From Streptomyces alanosinicus (GTDB lineage Bacteria > Actinomycetota > Actinomycetes > Streptomycetales > Streptomycetaceae), in contig NZ_BMVG01000031.1 of NCBI RefSeq assembly GCF_014650595.1, positions 18,160-82,159 on the forward strand: DNA of 64,000 bases, read 5' to 3'. The translations under genes were made by a program, and so were the position numbers. Below the pieces are notes generated by a model. It was not told where the DNA came from. It saw only the letters and a program-made list of their open reading frames with translations, and made no database searches. Numbering within the stretch: the first letter of the stretch is position 1; each line of letters starts with the position of its first letter. Positions 26,176 through 33,521 of this stretch are shown here, one piece after another.

Positions 26176-27255
26176 TCAGACGGCCGCGTGTTCGGCGGCC
26201 ACGGCCGCGGGGGGTGCGGGCTTGGAGACGAGGCGGGCGATGACGTCCTCGATCACGCACGGCACCTCGGGGGTGGAACGGCGGCGGAAGAAATAGCCGG
26301 AGCACCACGGCACCTCGTCCCAGCGCTCCAGGCACTCGGAGAGGAGGGCGGTGGCCTCGGGCAGGCGCCGCCAGGGGATCTTGGGGCACCAGTGGTGCAC
26401 CGGGTGGAACATGTCGTCGAGGTGGCCGCCGAGCAGGTGCCGGGTGAGCCAGTGCGAGGACCAGCCGCGGGTCTGCAGCAACACGTCGTCGCGGTTCTCG
26501 ATCAGCCCGGCGTGGTTGCCGAGGTCGGTGATCCAGGTGACCGCTGGCCGCACGAACACCAGCGGGACCAGCCAGTACAGCAGCAGGTCGCGGAGGACGC
26601 CGAAGGACCAGCACGTGACGGCGACGCCCGCCCACAGCACCGCGCGGGCGGCTGGCGCCCACCGGCTCTCCCTCGGGCCGCGGGTCAGCAGCACCCGCAG
26701 CGCCGACGTCGGCAGCCGCCACAGCGCGGCCCTGACAAGCACCCGCAGCACAAACCCGGTCCGGCTCATCGGCACCCGAACGGTGTGAAGGCGCCCGGCC
26801 TGGTACGACTGGAACATCGGATCGGCTCCGGTGCCCAGCTGCGCGTGGTGCACCCCGTGGGTGACCCGGTAGGGCCGAAGCCCCTCGCCGAGCATGCCGG
26901 TCAGCAGGTACCCCACCAGGCGGTTGCCGCGCGCGGTGGCCAGCAGTTTCGCGTGGACGCACTCGTGCGCCAGGTTCGACAGGTGCCGCTGGCGCACCCC
27001 GATGTACAGCACCGCGAGCAGCGGCCCGACGAGGTGCCCGGCCAGCGCGCCGACGAGCGCCGCCACGACGATCGCGCCGACATCGCACGCGACGTCCCGC
27101 AGGCCGACACTCGGAGCGCCGCACAAGCCCTCCAGCTTGCCGATCAGCTCCGGCCCCAGCGCCTGCCGGACCGGACCGGACGCGCCGGTCGAGTGCCGGG
27201 TGCGCCTCGGTGTCTTCTCGCGCCGGCGTACCGACCACCGGCTGGGCCTGCCCAT
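26176..27255 (-). CDS. Fatty-acid-desaturase-like membrane di-iron enzyme
   Basis: 359 residues from ATG 27255 with GGAGGAGA upstream. Histidine boxes HECVH (97-101) and HGVHH (133-137) and a third, HPVHHWCP, near residue 300 are those of membrane desaturases/hydroxylases. Several hydrophobic segments flank them (AIVVAALVGALAGHLVG and LLYWLVPLVFV). It is the first enzyme gene after the repeat peptide, separated by a strong hairpin. The substrate may be a lipid or an amino-acid-derived tail. Confidence 0.82.
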   Translation of the reverse strand: MGRPSRWSVRRREKTPRRTRHSTGASGPVRQALGPELIGKLEGLCGAPSVGLRDVACDVGAIVVAALVGALAGHLVGPLLAVLYIGVRQRHLSNLAHECVHAKLLATARGNRLVGYLLTGMLGEGLRPYRVTHGVHHAQLGTGADPMFQSYQAGRLHTVRVPMSRTGFVLRVLVRAALWRLPTSALRVLLTRGPRESRWAPAARAVLWAGVAVTCWSFGVLRDLLLYWLVPLVFVRPAVTWITDLGNHAGLIENRDDVLLQTRGWSSHWLTRHLLGGHLDDMFHPVHHWCPKIPWRRLPEATALLSECLERWDEVPWCSGYFFRRRSTPEVPCVIEDVIARLVSKPAPPAAVAAEHAAV

Positions 27256-27307
27256 CTGCTCTCCTCCGGACATCACTGGACTGGAACCGGACATTGGCCT
27301 TTCGTGA

Positions 27308-27349
27308 GCTGCTGCCGGTGGGCGGGGCGCCCCGCTCACCGGCAGCAGC
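27308..27349 (-). terminator. Strong hairpin between precursor and desaturase genes
   Basis: A 20-bp stem with one G-T mismatch: GCTGCTGCCGGTGGGCGG at its left arm pairs with CCGCTCACCGGCAGCAGC at its right arm. It lies 27 bp past the repeat-peptide stop. It probably serves as a partial terminator giving more precursor than enzyme mRNA, and may protect the short transcript. Confidence 0.75.
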
Positions 27350-27375
27350 ACGTCAGCCGATGAGGACGATCGGGG

Positions 27376-27510
27376 TCAGGCGGTGGCGCCGGGGCGCATG
27401 CCGAGCTTGACGCCCGGGCGCATGCCGAGCTTGACGGCGACCGCGCCGGGGCGCATGCCGAGCTTGACGCCCTCGCCCGGGCGCATTCCGAGCTTCAGCT
27501 TCTGGTCCAT
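27376..27510 (-). CDS. Repeat precursor peptide (four KLGMRPG repeats), putative RiPP precursor
   Basis: 44 residues from ATG 27510 with GAGAGGAGA upstream. After MDQKL come four exact KLGMRPG units at residues 6-12, 16-22, 27-33 and 35-41, separated by EGV, AVAV and V and ending ATA. There is no hydrophobic signal and almost no leader. The repeats differ at synonymous positions, so selection on the peptide is likely. Direction, ribosome site, adjoining hairpin and surrounding modification genes all fit a multi-core RiPP precursor whose Lys, Arg, Met and Pro are available for modification. No protease or typical RiPP recognition element is seen nearby. Confidence 0.85.
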   Translation of the reverse strand: MDQKLKLGMRPGEGVKLGMRPGAVAVKLGMRPGVKLGMRPGATA

Positions 27511-27946
27511 GTGTTCTCCTCTCGGCCGCGGGCATGCTGCGGCCGCGCGTGGTGAATCGGATGGTCGAGCCAGAGATGAGCGCGGCTCGAAGGAGCCGGC
27601 CAGGCGCTGCGCCGAGGGCGCTGGTGAAGCTGTCGCGCCGAGTGGCCGTGCCATCACGTTAGGGCCGTGCCAAGGGCAGCAGCAACGGGTTGTGACGTTG
27701 CGCCAGGTGCGCCGGGGCGTTGCGCATCCGTTGCGTCCATACTGCCTCTGGCCTGGGGAAACGCTCATGCGGGCCGCTGGAATGCCGCCACTCGCCGAGC
27801 GCCAGCCCGCTCGGCCGGTGCGCGCGGCCTTCTGCGCTGCGTCGGCGTGCGGCTACCTTGAGGCGCTCCGAGGAGGGCGCGCCGCCCAAGCCGTACTCCG
27901 GTTCGCAAACTTCCTTTTTCCTTGCCTGAGTTGAGAGGAGGCACGC
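27511..27946. promoter_or_regulatory. Divergent control region of the cluster
   Basis: A 436-bp gap between the minus-strand precursor and the + strand aminoacyl-adenylate enzyme, which should hold both promoters. Hexamer repeats lie at 27689-27735. A + strand open frame crossing this region is antisense to the precursor and is not a gene. Confidence 0.5.
27689..27735 (+). promoter_or_regulatory. GTTGCG direct repeats
   Basis: GTTGTG at 27689 and GTTGCG at 27697, 27719 and 27730. The last three are spaced 22 and 11 bp, in helical phase, and the last abuts a possible CATACT -10-like hexamer. This layout is like heptad operators of SARP-type activators, but no SARP gene is in the window. Confidence 0.4.
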
Positions 27947-28840
27947 ATGTCCGCGCTGTCCGGTCCCATCCGTGCCAAAGCCCACGTGCTGCACGGCCTG
28001 CGGACCCTGCTGCACGTGGAGGGCTTCACTGAGCTCGTCACCCCCGTCGCCCGCCGCTCCGACCTCGGGCCCGGCCGCCGCGCACCCGCCGGCCTCCACG
28101 AAGGCCGGTACCTGCGCGCGATGATCGGCCCGGCGCTGCGCGTCAACGTGAGCACCGACCTCCCACGGGTGTACGAGATCGGCCCGTGCTTTCGACCCGA
28201 GCCCCCGGACGCCCTCCACGCTGGCGAATTCACGATGCTCGACTTGTACGCGGCGCACCTCGGCTTCGAGGACCTGATCGACCTCGCCTGGCGCCTGGTC
28301 GGGCCGCACCTGCCCTCCTACGCCCCCGAGCGGCTCTCGATCGCCGACCACGTCCACGACGAGTTCGGCATCGACCTGCGCACCGAGTCCATCGGCGGCC
28401 TGCACTCGCGCATGGCCGTCCGGATCGGCTCCGACGCGGGCGAGCCGTTCCGCGACGTCCTCGGCCGCTACATCGCCCTCGAACTCGAGGCTGGCACCGT
28501 GGGCCGCGCGGTGTTCCTGACCGACTACCCGACCGGCGGCGACGAGCCATGCGCCCGCCTGGCCGCCGGCACCACCGCCGTCCTGGAACGGTTCGAGCTG
28601 ATCGTCGACGGCATCGAACTCGTCCACGGATACACCGACGAAACGGACCGGAATGCCTTCACCGAACGCGCGAAGGCCGTCGGTCTCTACGACGACGAGC
28701 AGCAGCTCGCCCAGGAAGCCGTCGAGGCCGGGGCCGTACCTGCTGACACCGCGGGCCTCGGCATCGGCATCGAGCGGCTGTGCGCCGCCTCCGCCGGGCT
28801 GCGCGACATCACGCCATTCCTCCAGTCCCCCCAGTTCTGA
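27947..28840 (+). CDS. Stand-alone class II aminoacyl-tRNA-synthetase-like enzyme (LysRS/EpmA type)
   Basis: 297 residues from ATG 27947 with GAGGAGG upstream. It has motif 2 (YEIGPCFRPEPPDALHAGEF then TMLDLYAA), the LysRS/EpmA-type strand ERFELIVDGIELVHGYTDET and motif 3 GLGIGIERLCAA. An anticodon-binding domain is absent, as in EpmA, which adenylates beta-lysine and attaches it to a lysine of EF-P. Adenylation of an amino acid and transfer to a lysine of the repeat peptide, or to a small amine, is therefore plausible. It opens the + strand arm of the cluster. Confidence 0.85.
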   Translation: MSALSGPIRAKAHVLHGLRTLLHVEGFTELVTPVARRSDLGPGRRAPAGLHEGRYLRAMIGPALRVNVSTDLPRVYEIGPCFRPEPPDALHAGEFTMLDLYAAHLGFEDLIDLAWRLVGPHLPSYAPERLSIADHVHDEFGIDLRTESIGGLHSRMAVRIGSDAGEPFRDVLGRYIALELEAGTVGRAVFLTDYPTGGDEPCARLAAGTTAVLERFELIVDGIELVHGYTDETDRNAFTERAKAVGLYDDEQQLAQEAVEAGAVPADTAGLGIGIERLCAASAGLRDITPFLQSPQF

Positions 28841-28866
28841 CGCACGGCTCCCACCCCGGAGGCACG

Positions 28867-29709
28867 ATGGACCTTGCGATCATCCCGCTGCCCGGCGGAT
28901 TCGGCGCCCGCGTCGAGACCGACCTCGCCCGCACGACCGGCTCCGCCGCAGCACGCGTTCTCACCGATGCCCTGCACCACCACCGCGTGCTGGTCCTGCC
29001 CGGCCAGCACCTCAACCACACCGACCTGGTCGCCGCCGCCTCCCTGTTCGGCGCCGTCGACACCGCCACCGACCGCCGCTACACGGTCCCCGGCTTCCCC
29101 GGCCTCACCATCGTCTCCAACATCCACCAGGACGGCACACCGATCGGCATCTACGACGGCGACCAGGAGGAGGAGTGGCACGCCGACAACTCCTTCAAGC
29201 CTCGGCTGACCGCCGCCACCCTGCTGTACTCGGTCATCACCCCAGGCGCGGGCGGCGAGACCCGCTTCGCCGACGCCACCCGCGCCTACGCCGGCCTTCC
29301 TCCGGCGATGCGCCAGCGGACCGCGGAGATGCGCGCGGTGCACTCCGCCGAGCATCTGGGCACCTTACAGAGCCAGGCCAGCGGCGGGCAGTCGTCGGTG
29401 GCGGCCGGAAGTCTCGCCGGCCACCCGGAGGTCGAGCACCCGCTCGTCCTGACGCACCCTGTCACCGGCGCCCGTTCGCTGCTGCTCGGTTCCATGGTGA
29501 TCCGCGGCATCACCGGCCTGTCCCAACAGGACAGCCGTGGCATGCTCGACGAACTGCTGCGGCACACGACCAGCGAGCGATACGTCTACAGCCACTGCTG
29601 GAGACAGGGCGACCTGGTCGTATGGGACAACCTCGCCACACTCCACACCGCCTCCCCGTGCGACAGCTCCCGCAACCGCCGGCTGCTGTACCGCGCCGTC
29701 GTCCGATAG
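28867..29709 (+). CDS. TauD/TfdA-family Fe(II)/2-oxoglutarate dioxygenase
   Basis: 280 residues. EEEWHADNSFKPRL carries the H-x-D pair, LVVWDNLATLHTAS the distal His, and NRRLLYRAVV the 2-oxoglutarate-binding Arg. Such enzymes hydroxylate or desaturate small molecules. The ATG follows CCGGAGGCACG and lies 26 bp after the aminoacyl-adenylate gene, so both are co-transcribed. It is the second or third oxygenase of the cluster and its substrate is unknown. Confidence 0.88.
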   Translation: MDLAIIPLPGGFGARVETDLARTTGSAAARVLTDALHHHRVLVLPGQHLNHTDLVAAASLFGAVDTATDRRYTVPGFPGLTIVSNIHQDGTPIGIYDGDQEEEWHADNSFKPRLTAATLLYSVITPGAGGETRFADATRAYAGLPPAMRQRTAEMRAVHSAEHLGTLQSQASGGQSSVAAGSLAGHPEVEHPLVLTHPVTGARSLLLGSMVIRGITGLSQQDSRGMLDELLRHTTSERYVYSHCWRQGDLVVWDNLATLHTASPCDSSRNRRLLYRAVVR

Positions 29710-29791
29710 CCGAAGACCTCGCGTCACACCGCCGGATGACCTGCGGTCGGAACGCGAAGGCCGCCCCCGTAACCGCCCTTAGGTTTTGCCC

Positions 29792-31021
29792 ATGACCGTA
29801 AAGGTTCCTCTGAAAGAGTCCGCACTCAACGCCGAGCGCATCGCTCGTATCGGCCGCGAAGTCCACAGTGTTTGCCCCGAGTTCGATGCCGACGGCTTCG
29901 CCCGGTCGGTCATGGCCGACCTTCCCGGGCTGGAGCTGAAGGACCGGATCACCCGCACCAGCGAGGGCCTGCACGCCTACCTTCCGGTCACCGGCCCGGA
30001 GGCGCTCGAGGTCCTGCTGCGCTCGCTGCCGCCGACTCCCGAAGCGGCCGGCGTGACCACCGACTTCGGCCTGCACATCTACTCGCCCCACTCCGACTAC
30101 GTCTCCCGCTACCTGCGCACAGCCGAGCACCTGGACCAGGCCCTGGCCGCTCTCGCGCGCCTGACCCGGTACTTCTCGGCCGAGGTCGCAGCGAGGCACT
30201 TTCTGGCCAGCTTCCCCGACGAGACGATGAAGGCCGTCCAGACGTGGTCTCGCGACGAGGACCATCGGGTCCGCCGACTGGCGAGCGAAGCAACCCGTCC
30301 CCGCCTGCCCTGGGCCCCACGAATCGCCCTGCCCACCGGTGCGGCGCTGCCCGTCCTTGACCAGCTCTACACCGACACCAGTTCCTATGTGCGCACCTCG
30401 GTCGCCAACCATCTCCATGACCTCTCCACGGACCAGCCCGAACTGGTGCTCGCCACCCTTCAGCGGTGGAAGGAGTCGGGCCGCGCCACCGGCCAGCACA
30501 TGACGTTCATCGCCCGGGAGGCTCTGCGTAGCAGGCTGAAGAAGGGCTGGCCGGAGGCCTACGCGTTCCTTGGGTACGCGCACGATGCGCCGGTTGAGCT
30601 GACGCCCCTGACCATGGAGCGCAACCAGCTGTCCGACGGCGACACCCTCAGCTTCTCCGCCGCTCTCACGAGCACCGCCCCGGGGCCGGTGCACGTGATG
30701 TTCGTGATCTCCACAACGACGCAAACCGGAAGGCCGCGCGAGAAGGCGTACTTCCTTCATCGCGGCACAACCGAGCCGGGCCGGGAACTGCACCTCGCCA
30801 AGAATCACGTGCTGCGCTCCACCGCTACGTGGAAGGTGTCTCCGGGCCCTACTCCATTGCCCTCCAGGTCAACGGTCGCCGCTTCCCTCCCGTCACCTTC
30901 ACGGTCCTCAACGCCTGATTCCCACTCCGGCCGCTTCCTGATCTCAAACCCCTGCCGCAGGACCGTCGCCGACATCCGCCGTGGGGTCGGTCAGCCCTGT
31001 CCGCTATCCCCACCTGACTGA
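29792..31021 (+). CDS. AlkC/AlkD-like DNA alkylation repair protein with shifted C-terminus
   Basis: About 345 clearly homologous residues of HEAT-like repeats (RVRRLASEATRPRLPWAP, DTSSYVRTSVANHLHDLS, FIAREALRSRLKKGWPEAY) as in AlkC/AlkD base-excision glycosylases, then an Ig-like tail. At about 30825 the homologous sequence moves to another frame (GPYSIALQVNGRRFPPVTF) ending at TGA 30916-30918. The frame as sequenced runs on with unrelated residues to 31021. A one-base loss, real or an error, would explain it; the repair core is intact. Confidence 0.75.
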   Translation: MTVKVPLKESALNAERIARIGREVHSVCPEFDADGFARSVMADLPGLELKDRITRTSEGLHAYLPVTGPEALEVLLRSLPPTPEAAGVTTDFGLHIYSPHSDYVSRYLRTAEHLDQALAALARLTRYFSAEVAARHFLASFPDETMKAVQTWSRDEDHRVRRLASEATRPRLPWAPRIALPTGAALPVLDQLYTDTSSYVRTSVANHLHDLSTDQPELVLATLQRWKESGRATGQHMTFIAREALRSRLKKGWPEAYAFLGYAHDAPVELTPLTMERNQLSDGDTLSFSAALTSTAPGPVHVMFVISTTTQTGRPREKAYFLHRGTTEPGRELHLAKNHVLRSTATWKVSPGPTPLPSRSTVAASLPSPSRSSTPDSHSGRFLISNPCRRTVADIRRGVGQPCPLSPPD

Positions 31022-31068
31022 TCGGCCCGCTGCCGCTGTCGGGACGAGCCGCAGGTCATATCGCACGA

Positions 31069-31084
31069 CCGGCTGATCAGCCGG
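31069..31084. promoter_or_regulatory. 16-bp palindrome
   Basis: CCGGCTGATCAGCCGG is a perfect palindrome 59 bp before the EEP-family start. It could be a dimeric regulator site or chance in GC-rich DNA. Confidence 0.35.
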
Positions 31085-31142
31085 CAGCGAGGACTCATCG
31101 GTCACCGCACGACTCACGACAACAAACGGGAGAAGCACGCAC

Positions 31143-32051
31143 ATGGCCAGTACCAGCAGCCCGATCGACCTCACCATCGTCGCTTGGAACCTGCTACTCG
31201 GAGGCGTCGACAAGAAGACCGAGGAGCGCCGGCTCCAGCAGTTGGAGTTTCTCGCATCCATCCAAGACCTCGACGTGTTCTGGGCGATGGAGGCCACCGG
31301 CTGGCACGAGGACAACGACCGCCGCTTCCGGGAACTCGCCGACGCCACGGGCCTGACCGCCCTCCCCTACGTGACCTCCCACGTCGGAGACGGGCGTAAC
31401 CACAGCTGCTTGTACTTCCGCGCCGACAAGCTCCACCTGATCCCACCGGCTACCGAACTCGCGCGGGGCGCCTTCCACCACGGCGTTACCCGAGCGGTCT
31501 TCGACGTCGACGGCATCCGCCTGCTCCTGCTCGGTGCGCACCTGGCGTACGCCGACGGCGAGACACGGCTGAGAGAGGCCCACCATCTCGCCGACTACGG
31601 GCAGCAGTTCGGCGACTGGCCCGAGGACGCCGTGCTGCTCATGGATGCCAATGGACCTGACGACAATGATCCCGAGCCGGAGGATCCAGAAGGCTGGGCG
31701 CAGATACCGCGGAACCTTTGGCACCGTTATCGGGAAATTCTCCCGGACGGCTCGTTCGGGAGCTGGGACCGGCGGGCTCGCAGGCTGCTGCTGAACTCCG
31801 GCTGGCGCGATCCCCAGGCCAGCATCCCGATTCAGCGGGAGCCCACCGTTGGTTACTGGTACGACAACGAGCCAGTACCTCTCCGCCTCGACCAAGCGCT
31901 CGTTACCGGTCAACGCATCGAAGTGGTCGACTACCGCACGCTCAATCCCGAGGTTCCGGACCTGACCAGGCTCTCCGACCATCTGCCGACCCAGCTCGGC
32001 GTCCGCCTGCACCGTCGTCCGATCAGCCCAGTGGCCAAGGGCGCAGCGTGA
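31143..32051 (+). CDS. Endonuclease/exonuclease/phosphatase (EEP) family protein
   Basis: 302 residues. LTIVAWNLLLGGVD, VFWAMEATGW (metal Glu), GAHLAY, LLMDANGPDD, LRLDQALV and RLSDHLPTQ are the ordered catalytic motifs of the EEP fold, which hydrolyses phosphodiester bonds in nucleic acids, lipids or nucleotides. No signal peptide. GGGAGAA before ATG 31143. The GTG of a small frame overlaps its stop. Substrate not predictable. Confidence 0.8.
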   Translation: MASTSSPIDLTIVAWNLLLGGVDKKTEERRLQQLEFLASIQDLDVFWAMEATGWHEDNDRRFRELADATGLTALPYVTSHVGDGRNHSCLYFRADKLHLIPPATELARGAFHHGVTRAVFDVDGIRLLLLGAHLAYADGETRLREAHHLADYGQQFGDWPEDAVLLMDANGPDDNDPEPEDPEGWAQIPRNLWHRYREILPDGSFGSWDRRARRLLLNSGWRDPQASIPIQREPTVGYWYDNEPVPLRLDQALVTGQRIEVVDYRTLNPEVPDLTRLSDHLPTQLGVRLHRRPISPVAKGAA

Positions 32052-32239
32052 ACCGAATGCCTGGCGGCTACCCCGCTGCAGACGGGGCCAACGGAAGCCC
32101 GACGTTCATCGCCATCACCGGCACGACCATCGGCATGAGAGCCGAGACCCCGCTGATCAGGCCCTGCACCTGCCGGCCGCCTTCGAGACCCTCACCTCTC
32201 CCCCTATCCGCTCGACCGAAAGGACCCTGTCCGACATGA
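32048..32239 (+). CDS. Small hypothetical protein or relic
   Basis: 63 residues from a GTG overlapping the EEP stop; its end overlaps the next ATG. The sequence starts MNRMPGGYPAADGANGSPT and is Pro/Arg-rich towards the end. The overlaps favour translation, but nothing is recognisable; it may be a decayed gene. Confidence 0.3.
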   Translation: MNRMPGGYPAADGANGSPTFIAITGTTIGMRAETPLIRPCTCRPPSRPSPLPLSARPKGPCPT

Positions 32240-32655
32240 CCAGCCCCACTCTGCGTGCCGTCGTGGTCGGCGAAAGCCTCAAGGCAGGTTCACTCCCTAC
32301 GGCCTCCGCCGGCATGGAGGACCGCCGCTACCGGAGCCGGCTGGGCGACCAGACTGAGATCGAGATCATCGAGCTGACCGTGCCGGTGGAGCAGGCTGCG
32401 GCATTGGCGCTGGAGCTGTCCGCCGTGCTGAAGCCGCGGTTCTTCTACGCGCACCTGTGCGTGCGCGTCTGGGACCGCGACGTGCGCGAGAGCGGATATC
32501 CGCCGATGACCGTCTACCCGGCGGCAACGCCCGACGACCAGCTGCCGCCCGGCGACGTGCTCGACAAGCCCAGCGCACGGCTTGTCCTCCAGTGGCCGGA
32601 ACGGACCCCCGCCGGCGCACTGAGCCTCTCGACCGCAGGGGGACAGCGTGCCTGA
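32236..32655 (+). CDS. Hypothetical protein
   Basis: 139 residues with mixed alpha/beta character (LTVPVEQAAALALELSAVLK, RFFYAHLCVRVWDRDVRE). No domain recognised. It sits between the EEP protein and the deacetylase with overlaps on both sides, so it is part of that operon. Confidence 0.6.
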   Translation: MTSPTLRAVVVGESLKAGSLPTASAGMEDRRYRSRLGDQTEIEIIELTVPVEQAAALALELSAVLKPRFFYAHLCVRVWDRDVRESGYPPMTVYPAATPDDQLPPGDVLDKPSARLVLQWPERTPAGALSLSTAGGQRA

Positions 32656-33454
32656 CTCCGACGAGTTGATCCCCGAGACGGCGGCGTCCTCCACGATGCC
32701 GTCCCTGCTCGGCGTGTTCGCCCACCCCGACGACGAGAGCCTCCTCGCCGGCGGTGTCCTCGCCCAGCACGCCGCCGCGCACGCGCGCACCGCCGTCGTC
32801 ACCATGACGTGGGCGCCCGACAGCCCGCGGGCTCCCGAACTCGCCGACGCCTTGCGGGCGCTCGGCGCGGGCGCCCCTCGCATGCTCGGATACGGCGATG
32901 CCCGCAACCCGCAGGCGGCTCCCGGCCGTCCCCGGCTCGTCGACGCACCGCTCGACGAGGTGGTCGCCGCCCTGGTCCAGCAGATCCGCTCGTTCCGCCC
33001 CGACATCGTGGTCACACACGACGCCCTGGGCCAGCTGACCGGTCACCCGGACCACCGCCGCACCCACCAGGCCGCTCTCCTCGCCGCTCAGGATGCGGGC
33101 CTCCCGCACCTTCACCCTGAAGCAGGTGAGCCCTGGCAACCTCGCGTCGTGTACTGCGCCACGCACCCCGAGTCCGGTGTCGGCGAACTCGGGCCGCTTC
33201 TGGAGGCCGTCGGCAAAGCCGTGCTCGCGGTGCCGGACGCGTACGCCACCACCACGGTCGACGTCACCCCCTGGGTCGACGTGAAGTGGGCGGCGATCCT
33301 CGCGCACCGCGGCGAAGTCGCACGCGAGCGGCCCCTGCCCGGCATCCTCGCCCGCCTTCCCGAAGCCGACCGCAACCGGATCATCCAGATCGAGCACTTC
33401 ACCCGCCTCACCCCCGGCCCCGCAAAGGGCGACCCAGTCCAGCTGACCCACTGA
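32648..33454 (+). CDS. PIG-L family deacetylase
   Basis: 268 residues. GVFAHPDDESLLAGG carries the zinc ligands H-x-D-D, and DIVVTHDALGQLTGHPDHRR supplies the third histidine, as in MshB, Mca and other N-acetylglucosamine or mycothiol-type deacetylases. GTG 32648 overlaps the previous gene. The substrate is unknown; the neighbouring nitrilase and EEP protein suggest a small catabolic or salvage group. Confidence 0.88.
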   Translation: MPDSDELIPETAASSTMPSLLGVFAHPDDESLLAGGVLAQHAAAHARTAVVTMTWAPDSPRAPELADALRALGAGAPRMLGYGDARNPQAAPGRPRLVDAPLDEVVAALVQQIRSFRPDIVVTHDALGQLTGHPDHRRTHQAALLAAQDAGLPHLHPEAGEPWQPRVVYCATHPESGVGELGPLLEAVGKAVLAVPDAYATTTVDVTPWVDVKWAAILAHRGEVARERPLPGILARLPEADRNRIIQIEHFTRLTPGPAKGDPVQLTH

Positions 33455-33521
33455 CACCTCGGCCCCGTGCCGACCGCCCTTTCACCGCGCCCACGAGCAA
33501 GCACCTACCCATCGGAGAGCG

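Noticed and set aside
27376..27510. CRISPR-like array reading of the repeats in the precursor gene
   Set aside because: Repeats are short, spacers are 3-12 bases, and the units are in one coding frame with a start, stop and ribosome site; no cas genes.
27511..27768. Upstream extension of the repeat-peptide frame to a longer leader
   Set aside because: No ribosome site before the upstream Met, whereas ATG 27510 has a good GAGGAGA; the extension is low complexity. A longer leader is still possible but unsupported.
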